Source: Enterocloster aldenensis (lineage in GTDB: Bacteria > Bacillota > Clostridia > Lachnospirales > Lachnospiraceae). From it: a stretch of 64,000 bases of DNA. A model generated the notes under the pieces. That model was not told the DNA's origin, ran no database searches, and saw only the letters and a program-made list of their open reading frames with translations. This document shows positions 43,102-54,670 of this stretch, piece after piece. Made by a program: the position numbers and the translations under genes. The stretch covers positions 1 through 64,000 of the forward strand of contig NZ_QVEX01000015.1 of NCBI RefSeq assembly GCF_003434055.1. Direction: 5' to 3'. The stretch's first letter is position 1, and each line of letters starts with the position of its first letter.

Positions 43102-43713
43102 CTACGCCATGTTCAAGACCCGTTTCATCTTTGTCACTTCTCCGTCCAGATGGTTGACTTTCAGATGATACATGGTATTAGGATGAAGCTCTTTTAAAGC
43201 CTCGTCCAGCTTCCGGTCCAGGTTCATATGGCCTTCCGCAATTAATTGAATGTTCCGGTTTGTCTCGTTTTCCAGGGTAATTTCAAATAAGGTTACCCGC
43301 TCTTTAACAGACTGCACATCCTCCTTAAGTGTCTGTACATCCTCCTTGAGTACCTGCACATCCTCCTTAAGTACCTGCACTTCCTCCTTAAGGCCCTGTA
43401 CATCCTCCTTGAGTACCTGCACTTCCTCCTTAAGGCCCTGTACATCCTCCTTGAGTACCTGCACTTCCTCCTTAAGGCCCTGTACGTCCTCCTTAAGTAC
43501 CTGCACTTCCTCCTTGAGTACCTGCACTTCCTCCTTGAGGCCCTGTACATCCTCCTTAAGTACCTGCACATCCTCCTTAAGGCCTTGCACATCCTCCTTA
43601 AGGCCTTGCACATCCTCCTTAAGGCCTTGCACATCCTCCTTAAGGCCCCGCACATCGTCCTTGATTTCTCCAATGCCTTCGAGAATCAAATTCAGTTTTT
43701 CGTTTTCTGACAT
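43102..43713 (-). CDS. Coiled-coil protein of 16 near-identical heptads
   Basis: A 203-residue protein with no signal peptide. After a short N-terminus (MSENEKLNLILEGIGEIKDD) come 16 uninterrupted heptads of the form (G/V)LKE(D/E)VQ at residues 23-134, an almost ideal parallel coiled coil. The C-terminal 65 residues (RVTLFEITLENETNRNIQLI and HLNVNHLDGEVTKM-like sequence) are ordinary and resemble small helical proteins found beside regulators. Function unknown; bundling, scaffolding or a decoy role are possible. The DNA is a 21-bp tandem repeat, so copy number may vary between strains. Confidence 0.85.
   Translation of the reverse strand: MSENEKLNLILEGIGEIKDDVRGLKEDVQGLKEDVQGLKEDVQGLKEDVQVLKEDVQGLKEEVQVLKEEVQVLKEDVQGLKEEVQVLKEDVQGLKEEVQVLKEDVQGLKEEVQVLKEDVQVLKEDVQTLKEDVQSVKERVTLFEITLENETNRNIQLIAEGHMNLDRKLDEALKELHPNTMYHLKVNHLDGEVTKMKRVLNMA
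43312..43647 (-). repeat. 21-bp tandem repeats coding for heptads
   Basis: Sixteen units of 21 bases in one reading frame, many differing only at synonymous sites or by GAC/GAG, with a higher-order 42-base alternation (GLKEEVQ then VLKEDVQ). This pattern indicates recent expansion by unequal exchange. Confidence 0.92.
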
Positions 43714-43823
43714 AATCTTCCCCTTTCTAAACAGTATAGGTATACAGAAAACTTCTAGCCGCTTCTAAAAATGATATCCCGCCTTATACCTCTCCAAGCA
43801 CAAGTGAAATTTACTGTAAACAC

Positions 43824-43852
43824 ATTATACTACGGCAAAATACCGTTTACAA
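43824..43852 (-). promoter_or_regulatory. Predicted promoter of the heptad-repeat gene
   Basis: On the minus strand TTGTAA (43847-43852), 17-base spacer, perfect TATAAT (43824-43829). GTAAAC and GTTTAC form an inverted repeat around it that could be an operator. The rest of the 43714-44057 gap is AT-rich; an ATGTC/GACAT inverted repeat near 43951-43971 lies upstream of the toxin gene. Confidence 0.6.
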
Positions 43853-44057
43853 GGGTTGACTTTTTATTATCCCGAAAATCCATTCCAAATCCATTTCGAA
43901 AAATATTAATCACAATAAAGAATGTAATACTAATGTCTCTTGACGTATTTATGTCGAAAAGTACTAGACATCTTATATATGTCAATTATTGTAGATTTTT
44001 GCCATCAATTAGTATATAATATGATTTAAAAGACCGATTTGTGAGGGGTAATATGAA

Positions 44058-44651
44058 ATGCAGGAATTGCACAATAAAAAATTATTAGAAAAAAGTAAAA
44101 TTCTGTTTAGTAATATTTTAGAATTAAAAAAATTGGACATAAATAATAATTTTTGTTCAGAATTACTTGACTGGTTTAATGAAGTTGTATTAAAGAATAT
44201 ATCTATTTACGCCAGCAAATCCTCTAAAGAAAAGATGGACCAGGAACTCTATAAAAAGAATCGGCAAAATGTTTATTGGATTAATTTCGGAAGAAATATC
44301 GGTTCTGAGTTTCAAGATTATCATTATGCATTAGTCATATACGAATCAAAATATACAGCTCTTGTGGTTCCATTAACCTCAAAAAAAGACCATACTCCAA
44401 AATGGATAGAGGAAAATAAAGAAGTTATAGTCGATATAGGAAAAATTGAGGGTTATCCTGATGACAGTAAAGAATGTTATGCTTGCACGTTCATGATTCA
44501 GTCTGTCAGCAAAAAAAGATTAGATAGATGTGGCAACAAAAAAGATGGTTACTTTCAAATTAAGGTAACAGATAAACAGATGAAGATGGTCTGTGACAAA
44601 ATTTCTGAAATTACATATAATAAAATTACCAAAGGCAATATTGACAATTAA
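44058..44651 (+). CDS. PemK/MazF-like toxin with helical N-terminal extension
   Basis: A 197-residue AT-rich gene. The C-terminal 120 residues fit the PemK/MazF endoribonuclease fold: NVYWINFGRNIGSEFQDYHY followed by ALVIYESKYTALVVPLTSKK, the strands and loop that begin this family, and a later TFMIQSVSKKRL, where MazF proteins bind substrate. The first 70 residues are a charged helical extension not present in standard MazF. No antitoxin gene precedes it. GAGGGG lies 9 bases before the ATG. Likely an RNase; whether it is a toxin-antitoxin member or a solitary regulator or defence protein is open. Confidence 0.75.
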   Translation: MQELHNKKLLEKSKILFSNILELKKLDINNNFCSELLDWFNEVVLKNISIYASKSSKEKMDQELYKKNRQNVYWINFGRNIGSEFQDYHYALVIYESKYTALVVPLTSKKDHTPKWIEENKEVIVDIGKIEGYPDDSKECYACTFMIQSVSKKRLDRCGNKKDGYFQIKVTDKQMKMVCDKISEITYNKITKGNIDN

Positions 44652-44673
44652 TACGATTTATGATATATTCAAG

Positions 44674-44749
44674 TTGTCTTAAGACAGTGATTTGATATAA
44701 TGGGTTTGATAATTTGCCATTATATCTATTGGCTTAAAGCCAGTGATTT
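44674..44749 (+). repeat. Paired hairpin repeats downstream of the toxin gene
   Basis: Two similar units, TTGTCTTAAGACAGTGATTT (44674-44693) and a TTGGCTTAAAGCCAGTGATTT-like copy (44729-44749), each a small hairpin, flank a perfect 10-bp inverted repeat GATATAATGG/CCATTATATC (44694-44703 and 44717-44726). Structured RNA downstream of the toxin. Confidence 0.6.
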
Positions 44750-44767
44750 AAAAAAAGTTATTTTTTG

Positions 44768-44795
44768 AGAGCAGCGTTATCGCTGCTCTTTTTTT
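44768..44795. terminator. Terminator between toxin and rbsD
   Basis: GAGCAGCG and CGCTGCTC around TTAT, followed by TTTTTTT on the plus strand; A-rich on the other side, so it can also end transcripts from the sugar operon. Confidence 0.92.
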
Positions 44796-44878
44796 ACAGA
44801 TACGTATAAGCCCGCTACCCCATAGCCATATTTCCATCCATGGGGCAACGGTTTTTACCGCGATATGGATTGGATTCC

Positions 44879-45280
44879 CTACACTGGAAACGCCACTCCC
44901 GCCCTCAATATTATATTCGGATACGGTGTAAACTCGCCGGTACGTATTGCAAACTTAACCTGCCTTGACAGTTCCTTAAGCCCGGTATGGGGAACCATCC
45001 GGCGCTCCACCCCCGGAAGGCTTTCCTCTATATAAGCCAGCAGCTCCGGGTTATACTCCTTAATCTCCTCTGCCACCGTATAAAACTCCACCTCCGTCTC
45101 CTTCAGCACGGCATCCATTACCTGCTTAAAGGTGGGAACCCCGCCGCATAACGCCAGGTCCACAATCGGGACCCCTGCCGGGATTGGCATTCCGCCATCC
45201 CCTATCATGAACTGGTCCATATGTCCCAGCCCGGCTATGTACCCTGCCAGCCGGGCATTGATGATCCCAAACTTCTTCAT
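44879..45280 (-). CDS. rbsD: RbsD/FucU-type sugar pyranase
   Basis: A mutarotase of 133 residues that interconverts pyranose forms of imported sugars. It starts MKKFGIINARLAGYIAGLGH with the conserved GHMDQFMIGDGGMPIP and has EFTPYPNIILRAGVAF at the end, all family motifs. AAGGAGG lies 7 bases before the ATG. Last gene of the transporter operon. The sugar need not be ribose; similar genes accompany several pentose systems. Confidence 0.92.
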   Translation of the reverse strand: MKKFGIINARLAGYIAGLGHMDQFMIGDGGMPIPAGVPIVDLALCGGVPTFKQVMDAVLKETEVEFYTVAEEIKEYNPELLAYIEESLPGVERRMVPHTGLKELSRQVKFAIRTGEFTPYPNIILRAGVAFPV

Positions 45281-45371
45281 CCCATTTCCTCCTTCCCCAA
45301 AAGTGTTCTCCCGGAGTCTCCCCGGCACTTATCTTTGAGGCTGATTTACCACAATCATCCTTTTATATCAG

Positions 45372-46424
45372 CTATTTATTCTCATTCCTGGCCTGCAGCG
45401 CCATCTTAGCCTGCATATTCCTCTGGAACTGGTCAATGATGACAGCCAGTACGATGACCAGGCCCTTGATGACCATCTGCCAGAACTCGGACACGCCGCA
45501 CATGACCATCCCGTCATTGATGACACCGATTACAAATGCCCCCACAATGGTTCCGCCAATGGTCCCCACGCCGCCTGCCATGGAGGTTCCGCCCAGTACG
45601 GCTGCCGCAATGGCGTTCATCTCCCAGCCCTCTCCGGTTGCGGGATGCGCTGCCACCAGCTGCGAGGAAGCGATGATGCCCACCACTGCCGCGCACAGGC
45701 CGGAGAAAGCGTAAACCATGATCTTAACCTTATTCACCTTGACGCCGGACAGCCTGGCGGCCTTCTCATTGCCGCCAATGGACAGCACATGCCAGCCAAA
45801 TGCGGTTTTCCTCAGGATGACAGCCGCAATCACTGCAATGATTGCCAGGATTACAACGCCCACAGGAATCACGGTCCCGGGGATATTGCGCCCGAACACC
45901 TCCCAGCCCGTGTTGCCCAGGGCCTCGTTGCCAGTGATTTTTGAATAGGTGGCCCCGCCTGAGCGGATCATGGCAAAACCGCGGGCCACATACATCATGC
46001 CCAGGGTGGCGATAAAGGGGGCCACGTTGAACCTGGTAATCACAAGACCGTTCAATGTGCCGATTACCACGCCCAACAGCATGGTGATGATGAACACGGC
46101 CGGAACATTAAAATACAGGGTTACGCCAAACATCTGAAGGGTAAGCCCCTTTTCCAGAAGCCCGCCTGCAATCATTCCGGCCAGTCCAACGATTGCGCCC
46201 ACGGAAAGGTCAATGCCTCCCGTGATGATGACATAGGTCATTCCGATGCCCAGGATACCGTACAGGGCCACATGCTTGGCAATGAGCATGGCTGTGTTCA
46301 GGCTCAGGAAATTAGCGGCCTTGATACTGAAAAAAATCAACAGGACAATCAGCACAATAAAGGTCCTGCCCTTTAACAGCGTCATGGCCAAGGCATTATT
46401 CGAAGATTTCTTATTCGTACTCAT
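45372..46424 (-). CDS. rbsC: Sugar ABC transporter permease (RbsC family)
   Basis: Inner-membrane channel subunit of about 350 residues with eight to ten membrane segments. VIITGGIDLSVGAIVGLAGM and ALGNTGWEVFGRNIPGTVIP-type motifs, and GGTSMAGGVGTIGGTIVGAF near the end, are typical of ribose/xylose permeases. Start at 46424, after AAGGAG; the longer frame overlaps the ATPase gene. Belongs with the adjacent ATPase and binding protein. Confidence 0.93.
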   Translation of the reverse strand: MSTNKKSSNNALAMTLLKGRTFIVLIVLLIFFSIKAANFLSLNTAMLIAKHVALYGILGIGMTYVIITGGIDLSVGAIVGLAGMIAGGLLEKGLTLQMFGVTLYFNVPAVFIITMLLGVVIGTLNGLVITRFNVAPFIATLGMMYVARGFAMIRSGGATYSKITGNEALGNTGWEVFGRNIPGTVIPVGVVILAIIAVIAAVILRKTAFGWHVLSIGGNEKAARLSGVKVNKVKIMVYAFSGLCAAVVGIIASSQLVAAHPATGEGWEMNAIAAAVLGGTSMAGGVGTIGGTIVGAFVIGVINDGMVMCGVSEFWQMVIKGLVIVLAVIIDQFQRNMQAKMALQARNENK

Positions 46425-46446
46425 AATGTATACTCTCCTTTTCCAA

Positions 46447-47988
46447 TCATTGGCCGTGGTGGCCTTTATATGATGACAATACCAGGCTTTCTTCCTGAAT
46501 CTCGTCCCCAATGAGTTCCCCTGTCTTGATGCCGTTTGACAGCACCATGACCCTGTCCGCTATGGCGATGATTTCCTTTAACTCAGAAGATATGACAATG
46601 ATGGAAAGCCCTTTTTCCGCATACTGGTTGATGATGTCAAATACCTCGGTCTTGGCGCCGATGTCAATGCCCCTGCTGGGTTCATCCAGAAGCAGGATTT
46701 TCGGATTGGTCAGAAGCCCCTTTCCAATGACAACCTTTTGCTGGTTGCCCCCTGAAAGGGAGAGGATGGGCAGGTTCTTGTCAGCCACCTTGATGTGGAT
46801 ATCCTTAATCTGTTCATCCGCCCTCCTGCCCTCCAGCTTATCATCCAGCAGGAATCCCTTTACATACTTTTTAATACTGGACAGGGAAATGTTCTTAAGG
46901 ATGCTCATGGTCTGCACCAGGCCTTCCCTCTGCCTGTCCTCGGGCACCAGGGCAAATCCCCGTTCAATCTGCTCTGAGATGGAATGGATTTCCATCTTCT
47001 TCCCCTCCAGCAGGATATCGCCTGTATGCTCCGGCCTCAGGCCCATGATGCATTCAAAGACCTCGGTGCGGCCCGCTCCCATTAGCCCGTATATTCCCAG
47101 GATTTCACCCCTTTTCAGGTTAAAATCCACATGATGCAACAGATACCCGCCACCGCTCTTTGGAAGGGTCAGGTCCCTGACCTCCAGCACGGTCTCCTGC
47201 TTCTCCCAGTCAATGTTCCTGTCCTTTTTCGGATAAGACTTGCCCTCACCCGTCATCTGCTTAACAATCCAAGGCACATCAATATCCCTTACATCAGCGT
47301 CAGCCACATACCTGCCGTCCCTTAAAATCGTCACATGGTCGCCGATTTCCATGATTTCCTCCAGACGGTGGGATATGTATACAATGGAAATACCCTGGGC
47401 CAGAAGCTCCCTCATGATTTTAAAGAGGATCTTAACCTCCTGCTGGCTTAAGGATGAGGTAGGCTCATCCATGATCAGTATCTTAAGGTCGTCCGCAATC
47501 AGGTTCCTGGCAATTTCTATCATCTGCTGCTGTCCCACCCTCAGATCCCCAATCAGAGTATCCGGGCTGATGGGATGTTCCAGGCGCTCCAGTATCTGGG
47601 CCGCCAGTTGGGCATGTTTCTTATTATCCAGCACAAATCCGGTCTTTTTCTCCTTGGCCATGAAAATGTTCTGATACACGTTCAGGTTGGGAAACAGGCT
47701 CAGTTCCTGATGGATGATACCGATACCGTGCTTCCTGGCTTCCGTGGTATTCTTAAAAGCCACTTCCTTGTCCCCCATATACAGGGTGCCTGCGCTGGGC
47801 TGTTCAATTCCGGCAATGATTTTCATCAAGGTAGACTTGCCCGCCCCATTTTCCCCAATCAGCACATTTACCTTGCCGGCAAGCACATCGAAGGAAACGT
47901 GGTCCAGGGCCTTGGTTCCCGGATAAATCTTGTCAATCTGCTCTGCGTGAAGGCAGACGCCCTCCCGGCATTTAACTGTTGACTCCAT
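46447..47988 (-). CDS. rbsA: Sugar ABC transporter ATP-binding protein (RbsA family)
   Basis: Double-domain ATPase of 513 residues. The first half has Walker A LIGENGAGKSTLMKIIAG, signature LRVGQQQMIEIARNL and Walker B ILIMDEPTSSLS; the second half has the degenerate P-loop IYGLMGAGRTEVFECIMGL, LSGGNQQKVVIGKGL and ILLLDEPSRGIDIGAK, all typical of RbsA/XylG/MglA. AGGAGG is 7 bases before the ATG. Operon order: binding protein, DUF2291, RbsA, RbsC, RbsD. Confidence 0.94.
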   Translation of the reverse strand: MESTVKCREGVCLHAEQIDKIYPGTKALDHVSFDVLAGKVNVLIGENGAGKSTLMKIIAGIEQPSAGTLYMGDKEVAFKNTTEARKHGIGIIHQELSLFPNLNVYQNIFMAKEKKTGFVLDNKKHAQLAAQILERLEHPISPDTLIGDLRVGQQQMIEIARNLIADDLKILIMDEPTSSLSQQEVKILFKIMRELLAQGISIVYISHRLEEIMEIGDHVTILRDGRYVADADVRDIDVPWIVKQMTGEGKSYPKKDRNIDWEKQETVLEVRDLTLPKSGGGYLLHHVDFNLKRGEILGIYGLMGAGRTEVFECIMGLRPEHTGDILLEGKKMEIHSISEQIERGFALVPEDRQREGLVQTMSILKNISLSSIKKYVKGFLLDDKLEGRRADEQIKDIHIKVADKNLPILSLSGGNQQKVVIGKGLLTNPKILLLDEPSRGIDIGAKTEVFDIINQYAEKGLSIIVISSELKEIIAIADRVMVLSNGIKTGELIGDEIQEESLVLSSYKGHHGQ

Positions 47989-47999
47989 AAAGCCACCTC

Positions 48000-48647
48000 C
48001 TAGTTTACAGTCAGCTTCACAGGCGTGATGAGGATCTCATCATCCTTATTCGCGGTAAATGTTCCAGTAAATTCAATGGTCCTGCCCTGCAGGGTCTCAG
48101 GCGCCGCCGCCTTTACCACGGTGGTATCAATAATGTCATGAAGGCTCTGGGAAACAGCGGCCCACTCCTGCTGGTTCTTGTAATCCCCGAATTTGATGAA
48201 ATCCAGGGAATCCCTGACCGATGACCCCTTATATACACTGCCGATCTGAAGCTTTACGGTCACATCCCCGTCATAACCCTCAGGCTTCACCACCATGTAC
48301 CCGGCCTTCTTTTCCTGGTTGACTTCCTCCACCACGGCCGTGCCCTTTACCACATAGTTAATCTCTCCCGATGTGCCCATGGAGTATTTTCCATATTTAT
48401 CAACCAGGGACTTCAAATCCCCGCCGGATTCTTCCAAAAACCGGGTTATGTCCACGGCCTTGCCTTCCAGTTCGGGAAGCGCCTTGGAATCCCAGATATT
48501 AGCCACATTGTCTCCGGCGTTAAATTCCACATCTCCTGTTAATTTTCCTTCTTCACCAATCTTAACTACCTTCACACATCCGGTCATGCTTAACGCAGAT
48601 GCTGCCAATATAAGAGCTGTTACCAGACTTATCACACGTTTTTTCAT
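48000..48647 (-). CDS. DUF2291 lipoprotein
   Basis: A predicted lipoprotein of 215 residues with signal peptide MKKRVISLVTALILAASALS and lipobox SMTGC. The mature part is a DUF2291 domain (VDITRFLEESGGDLKSLVDK, YVVKGTAVVEEVNQE, VKLQIGSVYKGSSVRDSLDF). This family is regularly encoded beside RbsABC-type importers of pentoses and polyols but has no settled function; an accessory role at the binding protein or cell surface is the usual guess. It sits between the binding protein and the ATPase. Confidence 0.85.
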   Translation of the reverse strand: MKKRVISLVTALILAASALSMTGCVKVVKIGEEGKLTGDVEFNAGDNVANIWDSKALPELEGKAVDITRFLEESGGDLKSLVDKYGKYSMGTSGEINYVVKGTAVVEEVNQEKKAGYMVVKPEGYDGDVTVKLQIGSVYKGSSVRDSLDFIKFGDYKNQQEWAAVSQSLHDIIDTTVVKAAAPETLQGRTIEFTGTFTANKDDEILITPVKLTVN

Positions 48648-48744
48648 AGTACACTCCTATCTCCATACTTATATGTTCCTGACTTCACTTCAAAACTACC
48701 TTCATTCTTGGGGGAATACTCCATTAACCGTTACCCTTATGGAA

Positions 48745-48772
48745 TTGCAGGAGGTTTTAAGGCCTCCTGCAA
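48745..48772 (-). other. Intercistronic hairpin after the binding-protein gene
   Basis: TTGCAGGAGG and CCTCCTGCAA form a perfect 10-bp stem with an 8-base loop, eleven bases after the binding-protein stop codon and with no T-run. Such hairpins often protect the upstream mRNA so that the binding protein is made in excess over the membrane components. Confidence 0.7.
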
Positions 48773-48782
48773 CCGGATTTTC

Positions 48783-51406
<2,624 letters not shown>

Positions 51407-51415
51407 CCCGGCCTC

Positions 51416-52354
51416 CTACCCACGCCCCAGCGCTTTTTCAGCCGTCCCGGCTATTCCTTCTGCATTCAGTCCGTAATAATCAAATACTTCCCTGGATGTC
51501 CCGGTGATGACAGGCGCGTCCGGAAGGGACATATTAACCACTTTTTTCGGGCATTCCCCTGCAACCACCTGGCTTACCATGGAACCCAGGCCGCCGTAGG
51601 GCGCATGTTCCTCCACGGTGACGACGGCCTTTGCCCCGGATGCTGCCTGGATTACCGTTTCCACGTCCAAAGGCTTTACACAGTACATATCCACCACAGA
51701 GGCGCTGATTCCCTTTTCCTTCAGGATTTTGGCCGCATCCATGGCAGGTTTTACCATTTCGCCGCAGGCAATGATTGCCACATCCGTCCCCTGGGTAATT
51801 ACGGTTGCCTTATCCATGACAAAGGGAACATTTCCCTCTTCATATACATCCTCTACCGGGTTGCGCCCCACCCGGATATAGGCAGGCTTTTCATCCTCTA
51901 ACAGCGCCTCCATGAGGTGCCTTGTCTGGAACCGGTCGCTGGGCAGATATACCCTCATATTGGGAACAGATGCAAAAGCAGCAATATCCTGTGCGGAATG
52001 GTGGCTCATGCCCAGGGCGCCGTAGCTTACCCCTCCGCTGATTCCGATTAATTTCACATTGGTATTGGAATAGGCCACATCCACCTTGGCCTGTTCAAAG
52101 CTTCTGGTGGAAATGAAGCTGGCCGGTGAGGCAGCGTATGGTTTCTTGCCGCATTTGGCCATGCCCGCTGAAATGCTTACCAGGTTCTGTTCCGCAATCC
52201 CAACCTCCACGAACTGCTCCGGAAATGCAGATGCAAATGGCGCCAGGGATGCGGAGCCTCTGGAGTCGCTGCATAACACAACCACATCCCTGTCCTCCTT
52301 TGCGTGTTCCATAAGTACCTCACAGATAACCTGACGGTTTGCAATCTTATTCAT
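51416..52354 (-). CDS. Transketolase, C-terminal subunit
   Basis: The pyrimidine-binding and C-terminal half of a two-subunit transketolase, 312 residues. DVVVLCSDSRGSASLAPFA, EVGIAEQNLVSISAGMAKCG with the catalytic Glu, FISTRSFEQAKVDVAYSNTN and MSHHSAQDIAAFASVPNMRV match the family. I place the start at 52354: GGGAGG precedes it and it overlaps the N-subunit stop by eight bases. An extended frame to 52558 would run inside the partner gene. Candidate apulose-4-phosphate transketolase subunit by context. Confidence 0.9.
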   Translation of the reverse strand: MNKIANRQVICEVLMEHAKEDRDVVVLCSDSRGSASLAPFASAFPEQFVEVGIAEQNLVSISAGMAKCGKKPYAASPASFISTRSFEQAKVDVAYSNTNVKLIGISGGVSYGALGMSHHSAQDIAAFASVPNMRVYLPSDRFQTRHLMEALLEDEKPAYIRVGRNPVEDVYEEGNVPFVMDKATVITQGTDVAIIACGEMVKPAMDAAKILKEKGISASVVDMYCVKPLDVETVIQAASGAKAVVTVEEHAPYGGLGSMVSQVVAGECPKKVVNMSLPDAPVITGTSREVFDYYGLNAEGIAGTAEKALGRG

Positions 52355-53180
52355 GAAGCGCTTCCTCCCTTCTCCTGTCCAGCTCTGCCGCAATGGCTTC
52401 ATACTCCTCCACGGTCGGGACCTTGTGATGCCATGCCGCCTTGTCCTCCATGGCGGGGCCTCCGCCAAAGCCCTTTGTTGTGTTGGCAATGACCGCGGTG
52501 GGCCGGCCCAATGTATTCCTGGCCTCCTCAAACGCCCGGTCGAGTTCATCCATGTCATTGCCGTTTACCTGTACCACATGCCAGCCAAAGCTTTTAATCC
52601 TATCCTCAAGGTCCTCATGGTGCATCACATCCTCGGTGCTGCCTGATATCTGGAGCCGGTTCCTGTCAATAATCGCGCACAGGTTATCCAGTTTATAATG
52701 TCCTCCTGCCATGAAACCTTCCCAGACCGAACCTTCCGCCAGCTCGCCGTCCCCCATGACCACATATATCCGGTTCTTCCTGCCGTCCATCCTGCTGGCT
52801 AAGGCCATGCCGATACACACCGGAAGCCCATGCCCAAGGGAGCCTGAGTTCATTTCAATCCCAGGAAGCTTATTGTTGGGATGTCCGATGAATTTAGAGC
52901 CAAAGGCTGAAAACTCATCCATCACCTTTTCTATTGGGAAAAATCCCTTAGCGGCCAGCACCGCATAATAGCTTTCAACCGAATGCCCCTTGCTCAGCAC
53001 AAACATGTCCCGGTCCGGGTCATCCATATTCCCAGGTCCTATATCCATCTGCCTAAAATACAGGTTTACCAGTATATCCATCACACTGAAATCCCCGCCG
53101 ATATGCCCTGTCCTGGCTTTCATGATCATGTCCAGCACATGGCGGCGCAGCTCAAATGACTTGACTTTCAAATCGTCCAT
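52347..53180 (-). CDS. Transketolase, N-terminal (thiamine diphosphate) subunit
   Basis: The ThDP-binding half, 277 residues. GHIGGDFSVMDILVNLYF, FVLSKGHSVESYYAVLAAKG, GSLGHGLPVCIGMALAS and VVMGDGELAEGSVWEGFMAG with the GDG metal-binding motif, then NLCAIIDRNRLQISG. The ATG at 53180 follows GGAGG and starts at MDDLKVKSFELRRHV. Two-subunit transketolases of this kind serve dedicated sugar pathways as well as general pentose metabolism; co-location with isomerase, kinase and transporter favours a dedicated role. Confidence 0.9.
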   Translation of the reverse strand: MDDLKVKSFELRRHVLDMIMKARTGHIGGDFSVMDILVNLYFRQMDIGPGNMDDPDRDMFVLSKGHSVESYYAVLAAKGFFPIEKVMDEFSAFGSKFIGHPNNKLPGIEMNSGSLGHGLPVCIGMALASRMDGRKNRIYVVMGDGELAEGSVWEGFMAGGHYKLDNLCAIIDRNRLQISGSTEDVMHHEDLEDRIKSFGWHVVQVNGNDMDELDRAFEEARNTLGRPTAVIANTTKGFGGGPAMEDKAAWHHKVPTVEEYEAIAAELDRRREEALHE

Positions 53181-53241
53181 AATTTCCTCCTCGTTACAAA
53201 CACATGGCACAGTTCTATGTATTAAAACGCTTCCCACAGGG

Positions 53242-54642
53242 TCATTCCCCTCTCAGGTATGCTTTCACGTCCTCCTCAATGGGGTCGTACAGGTCTGGTT
53301 TAATACCGATATATTTGCATGCCTCGTATAATACCGGGACCACATCCTTGTGGATTCCCACACAGTGGTGGATATACGGGCCGGTCACTATCTTTTCTTC
53401 CAGGCGTTTGATGTTCTCCACCTCTACCCACAGATAGGTGCCCATCCCCTTTGGGCCGTCCACTCCCTTTGCATTGCCAAGAAGCAGCGAATACTCCCCA
53501 TTGTCCCCATCAAACCGGCACAGGGTCACGCTGCCGTGCTTTGCCTCCGCCGTGATGCTGCCGGGATGGTCAAATGCCAGCGGATAGGTGATGGCCGGCC
53601 TTTCCTTTGCAACCGAGATGGGCCATGGACCGCAGTGCTGAAGCAGTTCGCCGTTTTCAATATCAGGATGGCGGATGGTCCAGTCCGCAAAAAACCCTCT
53701 TGTCTCACCCATGCCCGCTGCCTCCACCATAAGGGCGGTGATGGCGCCGTGGATGTCGGTCTCACATACAACCGGGATTCCCTCCTCATTCATCAGTGCG
53801 TTGGCAGCACACGGCATGATTCCCAGTTCGCACTGCAGCTGGTTCCAGCACTGGATGGCAGCTGCCTGGCAGCCGTACTTTTCCACCAGTCCCTTCATGG
53901 CAACCTTGAGGGCAGCCACATTTTCCAGCTCATCATCCTTTATCTTGATGTCCATGTGCTCCCGGCAGTACTGCATCACGGCCGCAACCTCTGTGCCCGC
54001 CTCCTTGGCAGCCTTCACCGCGTCGGTCAGCTCCGGCATGGGAATGGGTGACAGCTGGATGTTGAATTTCTCAAGGAGTTCGCCCTCATTGCACATGGTG
54101 GTCCAGAAGTCAAATGGGCGGGTGGAAATCTGAAGGATACGCATGTTCCTGAATTTCTTCACCACATTGCACACCGCCATGAAATCCCTTATGCCCCGTT
54201 CGAATACCGGGTCATCCAGCCGGCAGTTGGTCATATATGTAAATGGGACCCGGAACCGCCTGAGCACCTTGCCCGTGGCGAAAAGCCCGCACTGCGTATC
54301 CCTTAAACGGACCCCGTCCTCATCGGGCCTTTCATCTAACGGCCCCCATAAAAGCACCGGGACCCCCAGTTCCTTGGCAAGCCTTGCACATTCATACTCG
54401 GTGCCGAAGTTGCAGTGGGGAAGGAACAGTCCGTCGATTTTCTCCTGCCTGAACTTCTCTGCAATCCTCTTCATGTCACTGTCATCGTAGAGAAGTCCTT
54501 CTTCATTTATATCCGTGATATCCACATAATCAATGCCCAGTTCTGTCAGGCGGTCTGCTGTAAGCCCTCTGTACTTAATTGCATCCGGCGCACTGAAAAT
54601 GCTTCTTCTGGTTGGCGCAAATCCAAGTTTAATCTTATCCAT
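53242..54642 (-). CDS. L-fucose/arabinose-isomerase-like sugar isomerase
   Basis: About 466 residues of the L-fucose/L-arabinose isomerase superfamily. LGFAPTRRSIFSAPDAIKYR at the start, AAIQCWNQLQCELGIMPCAA and IPVVCETDIHGAITALMVEA, which holds metal-ligand Glu and Asp residues, then HPDIENGELLQHCGPWPISV. It would turn an imported aldose into a ketose for the kinase. The sugar could be D-apiose by gene context; L-fucose is less likely because no fuculose aldolase is present. Start at 54642 because GGAGGAG lies just upstream. Confidence 0.85.
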   Translation of the reverse strand: MDKIKLGFAPTRRSIFSAPDAIKYRGLTADRLTELGIDYVDITDINEEGLLYDDSDMKRIAEKFRQEKIDGLFLPHCNFGTEYECARLAKELGVPVLLWGPLDERPDEDGVRLRDTQCGLFATGKVLRRFRVPFTYMTNCRLDDPVFERGIRDFMAVCNVVKKFRNMRILQISTRPFDFWTTMCNEGELLEKFNIQLSPIPMPELTDAVKAAKEAGTEVAAVMQYCREHMDIKIKDDELENVAALKVAMKGLVEKYGCQAAAIQCWNQLQCELGIMPCAANALMNEEGIPVVCETDIHGAITALMVEAAGMGETRGFFADWTIRHPDIENGELLQHCGPWPISVAKERPAITYPLAFDHPGSITAEAKHGSVTLCRFDGDNGEYSLLLGNAKGVDGPKGMGTYLWVEVENIKRLEEKIVTGPYIHHCVGIHKDVVPVLYEACKYIGIKPDLYDPIEEDVKAYLRGE

Positions 54643-54670
54643 CTTTTTCTCCTCCATTGGTTTTTATATA

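Noticed and set aside
43312..43647. Possible CRISPR array
   Set aside because: The units are direct 21-bp repeats without spacers and form a coding frame.
43250..43768. Long plus-strand frame rich in Cys, Thr and Ser opposite the heptad gene
   Set aside because: It is the antisense reading of the 21-bp repeats, which stay open in several frames; the minus-strand product has a proper start, promoter and terminator.
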